In this document: piece by piece, positions 8,207 through 17,284 of the stretch
Numbering within the stretch: the stretch's first letter is position 1
Layout of the letters: each line of letters opens with the position of its first letter
NCBI GenBank assembly: GCA_016935365.1
Contig: JAFGRB010000128.1
Span: 1-34,259 of the forward strand
Source: Deltaproteobacteria bacterium
Lineage (GTDB): Bacteria; Myxococcota; B64-G9
DNA length: 34,259 nt
Direction of reading: 5' to 3'
The notes under the pieces: generated by a model
The model's input: only the letters and a program-made list of their open reading frames with translations
Databases searched by the model: none
What the model was told of the DNA's origin: nothing
Translations under genes and position numbers: made by a program

Positions 8207-8234
8207 AGTATAGTCAACGAAAATGAAAAGACAA
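8207..8234 (-). promoter_or_regulatory. Alternative sigma70-like promoter of hoxF
   Basis: On the minus strand TTGTCT (8229-8234) and TATACT (8207-8212) are 16 bases apart, giving a good -10 and a fair -35. It lies upstream of the -24/-12 sequence and would add about 100 bases of leader. The AT-rich context could equally reflect DNA bending between activator sites and the sigma54 promoter. The outer bases form an imperfect dyad TTGAC-N6-GTCAA at 8202-8217. Confidence 0.35.
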
Positions 8235-8257
8235 GCCAGAATCGAAAGTTGTCTTCG

Positions 8258-8298
8258 CACGAAAACGACATTCGTGTCACTCAAGAAAATACATCTTG
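8258..8298. promoter_or_regulatory. Two inverted repeats, candidate upstream activator sites of hoxF
   Basis: CACGAA at 8258-8263 pairs with TTCGTG at 8271-8276, and CAAGA at 8282-8286 pairs with TCTTG at 8294-8298. Both dyads have a seven-base spacer and their centres are 23 bases apart, about two helical turns. They lie roughly 115-155 bases upstream of the predicted sigma54 start, a normal distance for enhancer sites of this activator class. Binding by the adjacent regulator is inferred from position only. Confidence 0.45.
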
Positions 8299-8326
8299 TT
8301 TTTATAGACTTACTATAGCCAGAAGA

Positions 8327-10057
8327 TCACTCCGGCCAGCGGATGCCGAAGCGCTTCATCTTGCGATACAGGGTGACCCGATCCATGCCCAGCTGTCGAG
8401 CCGCTCGAGTGCGCTTGCCCCCGCAGCCTGCGAGGGCCTGGCGGATTCGCTCGACCTCCTCGGCCTCGTCGATCCTGGCGGCATAGCGCGGCGCGCGCGC
8501 GCCCGCGAGCTCGGCCGGAAGATCCTCGGGGCGGATCCTGCGCCCCGGCGACAGGGCCACGGCGTACTCCAGCGCGTTGGCCAGCTCGCGGACATTTCCC
8601 GGCCAGTCGTGGCGGGCGAGGCGCTGGAGCGCTGCCGGCGTGAGCCCGAGCGCCGGCCTGCCGCGCTGCTTGCCGATCCGCTCCAGGAGATGGGCCGCCA
8701 GCAGCGGGATGTCGTCCCGCCGCTGGCGCAGCGGCGGCAGGGCGATGGGGATGACCCGGATGCGGTAGTAGAGATCCTCTCGGAAATCCCCCTCTGCCAC
8801 CGCGCGCGCCAGATCGCGGTTGGTGGCGGCCAGGATGCGCACGTCGGCACTGCGGTTCCGGCTCTCGCCGAGGCGCTGGTACTCGCGGTCCTGGAGGAAG
8901 CGCAGCAGCTTGGCCTGCACGGCCGGGCTCAGCTCGCCGACCTCGTCCAGCAGCACGGTCCCGCCCTCGGCTTCCTCGATCCGGCCGGCTCGATCGCGCA
9001 GCGCTCCGGTGAACGCCCCCCGCACGTGTCCGAAGAGCTCGCTCTCCAGCAACGTCTCCGGCAGCGCCGCGCAGTTGATGGCCTGGAAGGGCTTTGCTCG
9101 ACGGGCCGAGAGCCCGTGCAGCGCGCGGGCCACCATCTCCTTGCCCGTCCCCGACTCTCCGGTGATGAGCACGGTCACGTCGTTGCGGGCCACCTGCTCG
9201 AGTAGCCGGAAGACAGCCCGCATGGCCTCGCTCTGACCGATCATGCCGGCGAGCTGCGCGCTGCGGCCCGCCTGTCCCCCGAGCAGCGTGCGGTCCTCGA
9301 TCACGAGAACCGAGCCGAGGATCTCGCCGCTCTCGTCTCGAAGCGGCACGGCCAGCTCCGTCACGCTCAAGCTGCGGCCGTCGGCGGTCTCGATCTGCGT
9401 GCTCCGCTCTGCCTCGTCGTCGCCGCTTTCCAGGCAGTGCCGGGCCGGGCAGTCCTCGCGGCACAGGGCCGAGCCGATCACCTCGCGGCAGGCGCGACCC
9501 ATTACCCGCTCGGCCTCGAAGCCCGTGATCTCTTCGGCCCGTCGGGAAAAAGACGTGATCCGCCAGTCGCGATCGACCGCGATGACGCCCTCGCGGATGC
9601 TGCCCAGCACCGCCGCCTGCAGGCGCTCCCGCTCGGCGAGGGTCCGGCTCTGCAGCTGGCACTGCTGCACCTGCCCGACGAGCTCGCTCTCGTCCCGCAG
9701 CCACTCCACCCCGCCGATCGGCTCACCCGCCTCGCCGGTCAGCACGTACGCTCGCTTGAGCACCGAGAGGCTCCGGCCGTCCTTTCGGCGGAGCTCCACC
9801 CTGCGCGGCCCGCCTTCGCCGCCCTGGAGAGCGCAGGTGTAAAGACAGTCCACACAGCGGATGCCCTTGAGGCAGTGCTGGCCCATGACCTCCGCCGCCC
9901 GATAGCCGGTCAGCTCCTCTGCGCGACGGTTCCAGAAGACGATCGTCTGCTCCCGATCGACCGCGAAGAGCGCGTCGCCGACCGTGTCCAGAAACTCGCC
10001 CAGCCGGCCCGCATCGGCGCGCAGGAAATCGATCAACGCGAGCTTCTGCCTCGGCAT
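8327..10057 (-). CDS. Sigma54-dependent activator with two Cys-rich PAS domains
   Basis: 576 residues from ATG 10057 ([10 protein letters not shown]), which has GGAGG at the right distance; further upstream ATGs would precede the predicted transcription start. PAS1 (about 20-115) contains Cys62, Cys68, Cys71 and Cys75. PAS2 (about 145-255) contains Cys190, Cys199, Cys203 and Cys208. The AAA+ domain (about 270-500) has Walker A GESGTGKE at 300-307, the sigma54 loop GAFTGA at 347-352, and Walker B TVLLDE near 368. A Fis-type helix-turn-helix ends the protein. There is no receiver domain, so the signal is likely sensed by the PAS domains; the Cys clusters suggest redox or metal sensing (inference). 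It probably activates the hox operon. Confidence 0.9.
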   Translation of the reverse strand: MPRQKLALIDFLRADAGRLGEFLDTVGDALFAVDREQTIVFWNRRAEELTGYRAAEVMGQHCLKGIRCVDCLYTCALQGGEGGPRRVELRRKDGRSLSVLKRAYVLTGEAGEPIGGVEWLRDESELVGQVQQCQLQSRTLAERERLQAAVLGSIREGVIAVDRDWRITSFSRRAEEITGFEAERVMGRACREVIGSALCREDCPARHCLESGDDEAERSTQIETADGRSLSVTELAVPLRDESGEILGSVLVIEDRTLLGGQAGRSAQLAGMIGQSEAMRAVFRLLEQVARNDVTVLITGESGTGKEMVARALHGLSARRAKPFQAINCAALPETLLESELFGHVRGAFTGALRDRAGRIEEAEGGTVLLDEVGELSPAVQAKLLRFLQDREYQRLGESRNRSADVRILAATNRDLARAVAEGDFREDLYYRIRVIPIALPPLRQRRDDIPLLAAHLLERIGKQRGRPALGLTPAALQRLARHDWPGNVRELANALEYAVALSPGRRIRPEDLPAELAGARAPRYAARIDEAEEVERIRQALAGCGGKRTRAARQLGMDRVTLYRKMKRFGIRWPE

Positions 10058-10068
10058 AGATTCCTCCG

Positions 10069-10113
10069 TGTTGCAATTCATGTTGCAACTGTCGCTCCAG
10101 CCAACTTGCAACA
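10069..10113. repeat. Three TGTTGCAA repeats around the activator promoter
   Basis: TGTTGCAA occurs at 10069-10076 and 10081-10088, a direct repeat with 12-base period, and inverted at 10106-10113. One copy contains the -12 element of the predicted sigma54 promoter and another lies at the predicted transcription start. They may be operator half-sites or may reflect duplicated -12 sequences. Confidence 0.5.
10084..10099 (-). promoter_or_regulatory. Candidate sigma54 promoter of the activator gene
   Basis: The minus strand reads TGGAGCGACAGTTGCA, with exact GG-N10-GC spacing and ten of twelve specified consensus positions. Transcription would start near 10073, leaving a leader of about 16 bases that just contains the GGAGG at 10063-10067. 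The first half matches the hoxF candidate (TGGAGC), suggesting the activator drives its own gene as well as the hydrogenase operon. Confidence 0.6.
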
Positions 10114-10120
10114 CGATCCG

Positions 10121-10202
10121 GGCTTGCCTGTCAAGCCAGATCGGGATGTGACTGCGGTCCGCTCGATCTCTATATCAGAGACTCTACAGTGCGGATCGCT
10201 CG
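10121..10202. repeat. Dyad and spaced direct repeat in the divergent intergenic region
   Basis: A perfect dyad GGCTTG-N5-CAAGCC occupies 10121-10137. Upstream of it (relative to the activator gene) TGCGGTCCGCTCG at 10153-10165 recurs as TGCGGATCGCTCG at 10190-10202, 11 of 13 identical with a 37-base period. These lie about 50-130 bases from the predicted activator start. They also precede the divergent SUKH gene, so they could serve either direction. Confidence 0.4.
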
Positions 10203-10280
10203 GAAAACAATTGCCTTGCAGACCTGATGGCGTTTGAATCTAGGCACTGGACCGCTCGGCTCCGGAGGCAGGAGGGAGCC

Positions 10281-11087
10281 ATGACGAGAAGCACCCGATC
10301 CACTGGGCGCGGCCCGCGATCCGCAAGACCGCGCACTCGCAAGGCGCCCGGAAAGCGGGCGAAGTCCGGCAGGACCCGCTCGCTGTCCTTCTCCGAGATC
10401 ACGAAGCGGCGGCTCGCCCATGGCCGCGAGTCCATCCGTCAGGCGCTCCAGCGGGCCGATCGCTGGATGGCCGAGCTGATCGCAGCCGGCTACCAGGAGG
10501 CGCTCGAGGAGGAGTACTCCAGCTTCTTTTCCCTGCAGCCCGCGGACACCGAGCCGCGGGCCGTGCTCCAGACGGCTTCGCCGGCGAGCGAGGATCTCAT
10601 CCGCGCGATCGAGCGCGAGCTCGAGTGCCCGTTGCCACCTTCCTATAGAGCCTTCCTGCGAGACATGGGCGGGCTGCGCTTCATGAGCTACTGGACGAAC
10701 GAGACCACACCGGCCGGGTCGCTGGTCGAGCGCAGCCGCGAGCTCATGCTGGAGCTCGCCCCCGTGGTGAAGCGCCGGGCCGAGCTCTCCGCCCGCGCGG
10801 AAAAGAACGCCTGGCAGCGCTGGCCGGTCAAGCGCAACACCGGCAGACGGCTGACCGAGAAGCAGCTCGCCTCGTTGCGCGCGCTGCTCGTGGGCGCGCT
10901 TCGAGACGGCGAGGCCCAGGTGATGCTGCTCAACCTGCGCGACGCGCGCGACGAATCGCCCGTCTTCCGTCCCGACCCCGCGCAGCCCGGGCGCTTCTAC
11001 AAGCTGGGCAACCACTTCGCCGAGTGGCTCTCGAATGCCGTGGACGCGATGATGGCCGACGCCGTCCAGACCGTCGAGGCCAGGTAG
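10281..11087 (+). CDS. SUKH (SMI1/KNR4)-like protein with basic N-terminus
   Basis: 268 residues. The first 40 are strongly basic and rich in Arg, Ser, Thr and Pro. The middle (about 100-135), ASEDLIRAIERELECPLPPSYRAFLRDMGGL in content, fits the SMI1/KNR4 or SUKH fold pattern in which a helix with ExxL.. is followed by LPxxYxxFL...GG. SUKH proteins often act as immunity proteins against toxins or bind diverse partners. Here no toxin gene is adjacent. I chose ATG 10281 because AGGAGG lies at 10270-10275; the frame opens earlier at 10227 without a ribosome site. It sits five bases before the ECF sigma gene, so the two are probably co-transcribed. Function is not known. Confidence 0.6.
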   Translation: MTRSTRSTGRGPRSARPRTRKAPGKRAKSGRTRSLSFSEITKRRLAHGRESIRQALQRADRWMAELIAAGYQEALEEEYSSFFSLQPADTEPRAVLQTASPASEDLIRAIERELECPLPPSYRAFLRDMGGLRFMSYWTNETTPAGSLVERSRELMLELAPVVKRRAELSARAEKNAWQRWPVKRNTGRRLTEKQLASLRALLVGALRDGEAQVMLLNLRDARDESPVFRPDPAQPGRFYKLGNHFAEWLSNAVDAMMADAVQTVEAR

Positions 11088-11092
11088 GCGCA

Positions 11093-11707
11093 ATGCGCGA
11101 TCCGAAGCCCACCCATCCGGCCGATACCCATCCCGAGCGCTGGGTGGACGAGCACGGCGACGCCTTGTACCGCTTCGCCCTGATGCGGCTCCAAGATCCG
11201 TCCGCAGCCGAGGAGGTCGTCCAGGAGACGCTGCTGGCTGGCCTGAAGTCACGGCACAGCTTCTCGGGCCGCTCGAGCGAGCGGACCTGGCTGGTGGGCA
11301 TCCTGCGGCACAAGCTGGTGGACTTCATCCGCAAGCACAGCCGCGAGCGCCCGGGCCCGGCCGGAGACGCCGGCGCCGAGATCGACCGAGCCGAGCCCGA
11401 GCAGCTCGACGCGCCGATCCACTGGCCGGCCGCGGCAGCCCGGTGGTCTACCGATCCCGCAGTCGCCAGGCAGAGAGCCGAGATCCGCGAGGCGGTCACC
11501 GAGTGCGTCGACGAGCTGCCGCCCAGACAGGCGGATGCCTTCTCGCTCAAGGAGATCGAGGACGTCGATGCGAAAGAGATCTGCCGGGCGCTCGGCATCA
11601 GCGAGGCGAACCTCTGGGTCCTGCTCCACCGGGCGCGGCAGAGGCTGCGGGGCTGCCTGGCGGACAGCCTGGGCAGCGAGGCGGAAGACGAACCGCGAGG
11701 CGTGTAA
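11093..11707 (+). CDS. ECF-type RNA polymerase sigma factor
   Basis: 204 residues with the two sigma70 regions of the extracytoplasmic-function class. Region 2 is around DEHGDALYRFALMRLQDPSAAEEVVQETLLAGL (residues 15-50) and continues to the RTWLVGILRHKLVDFIRKH helix. Region 4 contains LPPRQADAFSLKEIEDVDAKEICRALGISEANLWVLLHRAR, the -35-binding helix-turn-helix. Its start follows the SUKH gene by five bases. No anti-sigma factor with a membrane segment or zinc motif is adjacent, which is unusual for an ECF gene. The target regulon cannot be read from the sequence. Confidence 0.9.
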   Translation: MRDPKPTHPADTHPERWVDEHGDALYRFALMRLQDPSAAEEVVQETLLAGLKSRHSFSGRSSERTWLVGILRHKLVDFIRKHSRERPGPAGDAGAEIDRAEPEQLDAPIHWPAAAARWSTDPAVARQRAEIREAVTECVDELPPRQADAFSLKEIEDVDAKEICRALGISEANLWVLLHRARQRLRGCLADSLGSEAEDEPRGV

Positions 11708-11776
11708 GGTCACCCAGCCTCCATCCGACTCCTCTCCAAGATGCTTTCGGGCTGATTGTGAGCCGGAGGAGTCCCC

Positions 11777-13924
11777 ATGCGAGATCCGGGCTCAGCGCAG
11801 ATCCGCGCAGCGGAAGATGCTCGAAGCGGATCCGGTGAAAACGCCGGCTCCCATGTCGAGCCGACCGGGCGGCTGGCCTGCCAGCGATCGGTCTACCTTC
11901 GACAGCATGCGCTCAACCCGGTCGACTGGTATCCCTGGGGCGAGGAGGCGCTCGAGCGCGCGCGGGCCGAGGACCGGCCGATCTTCCTCTCCATCGGCTA
12001 CAGCGCCTGCCACTGGTGCCACGAGATGGCGCGCCAGGTCTTCGAGGACCGTCGGATCGCCGAGCTGCTCGACGCGCACTTCATCTCCATCAAGGTCGAC
12101 CGCGAGGAGCGGCCCGACATCGACCGGGCCTACATGGACGCGGTCGTGGCCATGACGGGCCAGGGCGGGTGGCCCTTGACGGTCTTTCTCACCCCGGATC
12201 TCGAGCCCTTCTTCGGCGGTACGTTCTTTCCGCCCGAGCCGTTCCTGTCTATCCTCTCACGGATCGCCAGCGAGTGGCTTGGCCGGCGCGAGACGATCGC
12301 GGCCCGAGCCAAAAAAGTACGCGCCTACCTCGGAGACCAGCTCGAGGCCTTGAGCCCTGTGCGATCCGAGCCTGGCCAGCTGGGCGAGGCGCTTCTGGAT
12401 GCGGCCGTGGTGCAGGCGGCCGAGCGCTTCGACGAGCGCTGGGGCGGGCTCCGCGGCCGGATGAAGTTCCCCACGCCGGTGCTGTGGCGCTTCTTGCTCC
12501 ATCGCCACCGGGCGGTGGGAGACCCGGATGCCGAGCGGATGGTCCGCAGGACCCTGGACTCGATGGCCTCCGGAGGAATACGGGATCACCTGGCCGGCGG
12601 CTTTCACCGCTATGCGGTCGAGCCAAGCTGGCGCGTGCCCCACTTCGAGAAGATGCTCTACGATAACGCCCAGCTCGCCGGACTGTACACGGAGGCCGCG
12701 GTCGTGCTCGTCGAGGCGTCCGCCAGCCGCGTCGCGAGAGAGACGCTCGATTACATGCTGGCCGAGATGCGGGATCCGGACAGCGGCCTGTTTTACAGCT
12801 CGGTGGACGCGGACAGCGAAGGCGAGGAGGGCCGCTTCTACCTCTGGCGTCCCCAGGAGCTCACCGTCGCGGTGGGTCCGGAAGACGGCCCCGTGCTTTC
12901 CGCGCTGCTCGGCGTCGAGGCGGAGGATTCGCTCGGCGGCCGGAGTCCACTCACGCGGAGGGTCGAGCCGGAGTCGTTGTCTGCGCGCTTTGAGAGGCCG
13001 GCTTTCGAGCTCCAGGGGCTGTTCGATGCTCGGCGAGCTGCCCTGCTCGCCCACCGGCTTCGCCGCAGCCGGCCGGCTGTGGATCGCAAGGTGGTCACGG
13101 CTTACAACGGGCTCGCGCTCAGCGCCTATTCCCAGGCCGCCTCGGCCTTCGACGACGTGCACTACCTGGCTGCGGCCGAGCAACTGGCCGCCTCGCTCCA
13201 CGCCCTGCATCGGCGAGACGACGGCAGCCTCTTTCGTGTCTCGAACCTGGGTCGCGCCGAGCACGAGGCTGTCCTCGACGACTATGCGTTCTTCACAGCC
13301 GGCCTCCTGGACCTGCACCAGGCGAGCGGCCGGCTGGTGTACCTGCAGCGCGCCCTCGAGCTGCTCGACTACGCCGAGGCCCACTTCGGCAGACCCGGCT
13401 GTGCTTTCTTCCTCACCCACCGACGGGCCGAAGCTCCGCTCGGACGCCAGATCGAGATCGAGGACGGCGCCCGGCCGTCGGGCAACGCCGCCATGCTCCA
13501 GTCCATGTTGCGGGCGGGCAGCCTGGCGGGCGACGATGCCCGCTTTGCAAGGGCCCGGACGTGCCTGGAGGCCCACGCTGCGCTGCTCGGCTCGGCCGGC
13601 ATCTCGATGGCCGGCTGGCTGGATGCCGCCCTGATCGCCTCCCGTCCTGTGTATGTCGTGGTCGTGGTAGGCGATCCGTCCGACCTGCGCACCCGGTCAT
13701 TGCTCAGGACTTTTCGCGAGCGCGCGCCGGTCCACGCGCTGCTCGCCACCATCGGAGCCGAGGGCGCGAGCCCCGATGCCGTCGCGACGATCCCGGTGCT
13801 GGCCGGCAAACGCGCAATCGACGGTAGGCCCACGGCCTTCGTCTGCCAGCGCGGCATCTGCCAGCGCCCTGTCCACACAGCCGAGGAATTGCTGGAGTCG
13901 ATCCTGACGGGCTGGAAGAAGTGA
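11777..13924 (+). CDS. YyaL/SPATA20-type thioredoxin-domain protein (DUF255)
   Basis: 715 residues. The N-terminal part (about 30-190) is the thioredoxin-like DUF255 domain, with the family opening [14 protein letters not shown] and the redox motif CHWC at residues 78-81. The remainder is a long helical region of the alpha/alpha-toroid, six-hairpin glycosidase type, with [10 protein letters not shown] and [21 protein letters not shown], the usual YyaL signatures. The biochemical role of the family is unsettled. GGAGGAG precedes ATG 11777. It lies 69 bases downstream of the ECF sigma gene and is convergent with the agmatinase-family gene. No signal peptide is seen. Confidence 0.92.
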   Translation: MRDPGSAQIRAAEDARSGSGENAGSHVEPTGRLACQRSVYLRQHALNPVDWYPWGEEALERARAEDRPIFLSIGYSACHWCHEMARQVFEDRRIAELLDAHFISIKVDREERPDIDRAYMDAVVAMTGQGGWPLTVFLTPDLEPFFGGTFFPPEPFLSILSRIASEWLGRRETIAARAKKVRAYLGDQLEALSPVRSEPGQLGEALLDAAVVQAAERFDERWGGLRGRMKFPTPVLWRFLLHRHRAVGDPDAERMVRRTLDSMASGGIRDHLAGGFHRYAVEPSWRVPHFEKMLYDNAQLAGLYTEAAVVLVEASASRVARETLDYMLAEMRDPDSGLFYSSVDADSEGEEGRFYLWRPQELTVAVGPEDGPVLSALLGVEAEDSLGGRSPLTRRVEPESLSARFERPAFELQGLFDARRAALLAHRLRRSRPAVDRKVVTAYNGLALSAYSQAASAFDDVHYLAAAEQLAASLHALHRRDDGSLFRVSNLGRAEHEAVLDDYAFFTAGLLDLHQASGRLVYLQRALELLDYAEAHFGRPGCAFFLTHRRAEAPLGRQIEIEDGARPSGNAAMLQSMLRAGSLAGDDARFARARTCLEAHAALLGSAGISMAGWLDAALIASRPVYVVVVVGDPSDLRTRSLLRTFRERAPVHALLATIGAEGASPDAVATIPVLAGKRAIDGRPTAFVCQRGICQRPVHTAEELLESILTGWKK

Positions 13925-13963
13925 GCCCCGGTCCGGGTGACTTCCTCGAGGAGCACGCCCTCT

Positions 13964-15025
13964 TCAGATCGAGGCGATGCGCCCCTGGGAGCGAAGCGCC
14001 CAGCCGCAGAGCTTGTACAGCACCCTCATGCCCACGTTGGCGTCCCAGTCGTCTCGATCGTCCGGACCCGGGCTGACCTCGCACAGGTCGAAGCCCACGA
14101 CCCTGCGGCTCGATGTGGCCAGTGCGGCGAGCAGGACATCCAGCTCCGCAAAGGAAAGGCCCCCGGGCACCGGCGTGCCCGTGTTGGGGCACAGAGACGG
14201 GTCCAGCCCGTCGATGTCGACCGAGATCCAGACCCGCTCCGGCAGGTCGTGCAGCACGCCCTCGACCAGCTCCTGCCAGGGCGTACCGGCCAGGCGCCGT
14301 GACTGCAGGCTGGCGTCGAGGTGGGTCACGACCCGCGGAGCGCCGGCCTGGATGAGCGCATACTCCGCGTCGCACAGATCGCGAACCCCCACCTGGACGA
14401 GCCTCGAGATGCCGGGGCACTCCTGCAGCGCGTTGAACATGACCGAAGCATGCGAGTAGCGCAGCCCCCCGAAGGCCTGGCGCAGATCCGCGTGGGCGTC
14501 GACCTGCAGCACGCCGAGGCCCGGCTCGCGCGCGGCAGCCGCCCGCAAGGCGCCGAGCGCCACCGAGTGATCCCCGCCCAGCACGCCGAAGATCTTCCCG
14601 CGCCCCAGCCACTTCAGCGCCTCTCGCTCCACCAGCGCCACCATCTGGCCGCAGAGCGCATCGACCCGCTCCGCCTTGGCGCGCAGGGCCTCGCCCTCTT
14701 CGTCCGTAAACAGAAGCCCGCCGGCCTCCAGCACCGGATCGGCCGCGGCCGAAGCGAGCGCATTCCAGGCGATCACGTCTTCCGGCTCTTCGAGCAGGCA
14801 GATGCCCGCCGCGTATGGCCGCCCGATGCGCGGATCGAAGAGATCGATCTGGTGGGATGCCTCGAGCACGGCCGCCGGTGCCTCGGCTGCCCCCCGGCGG
14901 TAGCTCGCCGTCGCGTCGAACGGCACCGGCAGCAGAACCACCCCGGCGTCTTCCGGTTCGAAGTCCAGCCCGAAGATGCCCGAGCCGGGTCGGGCGGCCG
15001 AGTTGGGATCGAGGGGCGCAGGCAT
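13964..15025 (-). CDS. Arginase/agmatinase-family ureohydrolase
   Basis: 353 residues with the three binuclear manganese signatures of the ureohydrolase family: GGDHS, DAHAD, and DIDGLDPS near the C-terminal third. The family hydrolyses guanidino groups of arginine, agmatine, formiminoglutamate or related compounds, releasing urea or formamide. The PFD.T.SYRRGA opening resembles agmatinase-type members, but substrate cannot be fixed from the motifs. ATG 15025 is two bases after the stop of the upstream lipoprotein gene and has no clear ribosome site, so coupled translation is likely. A polyamine role would be inference. Confidence 0.88.
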   Translation of the reverse strand: MPAPLDPNSAARPGSGIFGLDFEPEDAGVVLLPVPFDATASYRRGAAEAPAAVLEASHQIDLFDPRIGRPYAAGICLLEEPEDVIAWNALASAAADPVLEAGGLLFTDEEGEALRAKAERVDALCGQMVALVEREALKWLGRGKIFGVLGGDHSVALGALRAAAAREPGLGVLQVDAHADLRQAFGGLRYSHASVMFNALQECPGISRLVQVGVRDLCDAEYALIQAGAPRVVTHLDASLQSRRLAGTPWQELVEGVLHDLPERVWISVDIDGLDPSLCPNTGTPVPGGLSFAELDVLLAALATSSRRVVGFDLCEVSPGPDDRDDWDANVGMRVLYKLCGWALRSQGRIASI

Positions 15026-15027
15026 GG

Positions 15028-16020
15028 CTAGTACACCGTCTGACAGTCGGTAATGGTCTCGCGGCGCAGCTCGGCGAGATCGGCGTCCAGGAAGACCAGC
15101 TCACCGCCGAAGCAGGGCTCGTTGTCGACCAGCACGCCCGCCAGCTCGCCGGCGGGCGGATCCAGCAGCACCGCGAAGACGGGGTTGATGTTGTGGTGCA
15201 TCGAGGAGTAGGCCAGCAGGAAGGGATCCTCGATCGAGATCGGCTGCTCCGCTGGCAAGCGCAGCTCGGCCCGGGCCAGGAAGTAGCACATCGTGCAGCC
15301 CGCGCAGAACTCGGGCGGCTCCTGGCAGTAGCGCCGATCCAGCTCGAGCTCGGCGCCGCTCTCGCCCGTCAGCCGGTAGCCCGTGGCCCGGCGCGGAAGC
15401 TCGCAGGGATCGAGGAACTGCAGCTCGGTGGCCAGATCGACACCCGGGCCGATCACCGCCTGGCCCTGCACGCGAAAGTTCATGTATGCCGGCGTCAGCA
15501 CGACCTCCTCGGCGCTCGCACCGGCCGGCACGCTCAGCGAGAGCGCGTAGGGCTCGCCCTGCAGGTCGAAGCCCTGCCTGTATGTGAGCAAGATGGTCGG
15601 CTCGTCTCCCTGCTCGTGGCTCACCTCGAAGCGTCCCGGGCCCTCGGGCTCGAGCCGTGTGCGCTGAGGGCCGAAGCGGACCTCGGCCACGAAGTCCGCC
15701 TCGAACTCGGCGCCGTCGGCGCGCGGCACGGCGAAGGTGCCGGCGGCCAGCTGCACCTGACCGCGCATGGCGAGCTCCTGCTGCCAGTCGCGGGCGATCG
15801 AGAAGCGCGTGCACATCGCCGTGTCCTCGGGCACGCCCACCAGCAGGTGGCTTTCCGGATCCACGTCCGGCCGCTGGCCCCCGTCCCAGGGCTCGCCCAG
15901 ATCGCCGCCAGCGTCGGTCGTCGCCGCATCCGGGCCATCGCCGGCGTCCGGACCCGACGGACTGGACGCGCAGCCCGCAACCAGCATGAAGACCACCGGC
16001 CATGTGAGCACGTTGCGCAT
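15028..16020 (-). CDS. Putative outer-surface lipoprotein of unknown function
   Basis: 330 residues. MRNVLTWPVVFMLVAGC is a lipoprotein signal with cleavage before Cys17. A short Asp/Gly/Pro-rich linker follows (SSPSGPDAGDGPDAATTDAGGD), typical of Myxococcota lipoproteins. The folded part contains paired cysteines including CAGCTMC around residues 235-241. I recognise no enzyme signature. GAGG stands six bases before ATG 16020; the longer open frame to 16524 overlaps another gene and would bury the signal peptide, so it is rejected. It precedes the agmatinase-family gene with a two-base gap. Confidence 0.75.
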   Translation of the reverse strand: MRNVLTWPVVFMLVAGCASSPSGPDAGDGPDAATTDAGGDLGEPWDGGQRPDVDPESHLLVGVPEDTAMCTRFSIARDWQQELAMRGQVQLAAGTFAVPRADGAEFEADFVAEVRFGPQRTRLEPEGPGRFEVSHEQGDEPTILLTYRQGFDLQGEPYALSLSVPAGASAEEVVLTPAYMNFRVQGQAVIGPGVDLATELQFLDPCELPRRATGYRLTGESGAELELDRRYCQEPPEFCAGCTMCYFLARAELRLPAEQPISIEDPFLLAYSSMHHNINPVFAVLLDPPAGELAGVLVDNEPCFGGELVFLDADLAELRRETITDCQTVY

Positions 16021-16052
16021 GATCACCCTCGCCCCGCATGGATCCTCGGGCC

Positions 16053-16061
16053 ATATTACCA
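16053..16061 (-). promoter_or_regulatory. Candidate extended -10 promoter of the lipoprotein gene
   Basis: On the minus strand TGGTAATAT matches an extended -10 element (TGn before TAATAT) about 33 bases before the lipoprotein ATG. No convincing -35 is present, and the evidence is the motif alone. Confidence 0.3.
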
Positions 16062-16085
16062 CACGAGCCCGTTCTGAGAAGAGCT

Positions 16086-17258
16086 TCAGGGGCGAAGGAG
16101 CACGTCCACGTAGTCGGCCACCTTGTCGCAGGGATTGTCGATCTGCTGCAGGCGCCAGTACGGCCGCTTGCCGCGGCGGTGGAAGCTGAGCTTCCCGTCC
16201 CGCACGCAGGTGTAGCCCTTGGCGATGTGATCGATCCGGGTGACGATCCGGCCTTCGAGCACGAAGGAGCGCGCGCCGATCTCGCGCAGCACGCCCTCGA
16301 GATGCAGGAAGTTGCCCTTGCCGTCCTGCTGGCGGCCCGAGATGCGGTACAGACCATCCGCGCCCTTCTTCACCTCGGCCTTTCCCGGCCGCCCCTCGAT
16401 CCACTGCAGGCGCAGGCCGCGCTTGCCGCCGAGCTTCGCGGCCTCGCCCCGGTCGCGCACCGCCGTCTCGAGCGGCGCCAGATCCGTACGCTGCTCGCGA
16501 CCGCAGGCGGTCAGCTCCCGGCATTCCGGGCTCGCGTCGCAGGTGACGGTCCTGATCGACCTGGCCGCGCCGGACGGATCGAGATCGAGCCGGGCCTCGG
16601 CCCGCGCGCTGCAGCCGGACTGGCCGCCGATCTCGCCCACCTGCACGGCATCGCCGAGCGCGCGGACATCCTGCGCGCAGATGCGGTAGAAGCGCCGGTA
16701 GCGCAGCATGCCCCGCAGGTGATCCACCGCCGCGAAGCGGCAGCCGCCGAGCCCGCCGGCGGGCTCGACCGCGGCCAGGCCGATCTCGCTGCAGACATCC
16801 CCCTGGCAGAGCCAGCCGTTTTCCTCGAGCGGAAATCCGTCCAGCCTGCGCACGAAGCGCTTCTTGCCCAGATCGTAGAGCACGACGCTGACGATCTTGT
16901 AGGGCCGGTCGTCGAAGGGGATCCGATCCGGCCGGGCGTCGAGCCGCGGCTGCCTGGCCTCGCTGAGGTAGAGCTCGAATCCGATCAGCGCCAGGCCACC
17001 GGGGAGCGCGGTGCAGCGGGCCGTGCTGCGGGGTAGGAAGCCCGACAGCCCTCCTCGACGCACAGGGCGAAGGCAGGCGATAGGCTCGTCGGCGTCCAGG
17101 TGGCAGTCATCCCCCCAGTCGCTGCCCGGAAAGAGCGCCGCCAGCGCCTGCTCGATCGACTGCTCATCGCACGACGGCCGGGCGCTCTGCCCGGCCGCAA
17201 CGGCAGCCGGCGCGCAGCAAAGCCCCCACGCGAGCAAACCCGCGATTCTCAGGACCAT
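16086..17258 (-). CDS. Secreted protein of unknown function
   Basis: 390 residues beginning with a cleavable signal peptide, MVLRIAGLLAWGLCCAPAAVAAG, with a probable cut after AVAA. The mature protein has many cysteines (for example CHLDADEPIACL, CQGDVC, CDASPECRELTAC) and alternating polar beta-like segments, which suggests a disulfide-bonded periplasmic or exported protein. I recognise no family. It is separated by about 65 bases from the lipoprotein gene downstream and by 26 bases from the rubrerythrin stop upstream on the same strand. No catalytic motif is evident. Confidence 0.7.
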   Translation of the reverse strand: MVLRIAGLLAWGLCCAPAAVAAGQSARPSCDEQSIEQALAALFPGSDWGDDCHLDADEPIACLRPVRRGGLSGFLPRSTARCTALPGGLALIGFELYLSEARQPRLDARPDRIPFDDRPYKIVSVVLYDLGKKRFVRRLDGFPLEENGWLCQGDVCSEIGLAAVEPAGGLGGCRFAAVDHLRGMLRYRRFYRICAQDVRALGDAVQVGEIGGQSGCSARAEARLDLDPSGAARSIRTVTCDASPECRELTACGREQRTDLAPLETAVRDRGEAAKLGGKRGLRLQWIEGRPGKAEVKKGADGLYRISGRQQDGKGNFLHLEGVLREIGARSFVLEGRIVTRIDHIAKGYTCVRDGKLSFHRRGKRPYWRLQQIDNPCDKVADYVDVLLRP

Positions 17259-17284
17259 GGCCTTTTCCGCTCCCGGGCGCTCGC

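Noticed and set aside
8281..8303. A hairpin followed by TTTTT on the plus strand, looking like a terminator
   Set aside because: No plus-strand gene precedes it, and on the minus strand, where the activator gene ends, there is no T run. It is better read as an operator dyad.
6401..9205. A 934-codon open frame on the plus strand
   Set aside because: It runs antisense through hoxF and the activator. Its composition is that of a GC-rich shadow frame (Arg, Ala, Leu, Asp, His), it has no recognisable domain, and the minus strand carries clear families.
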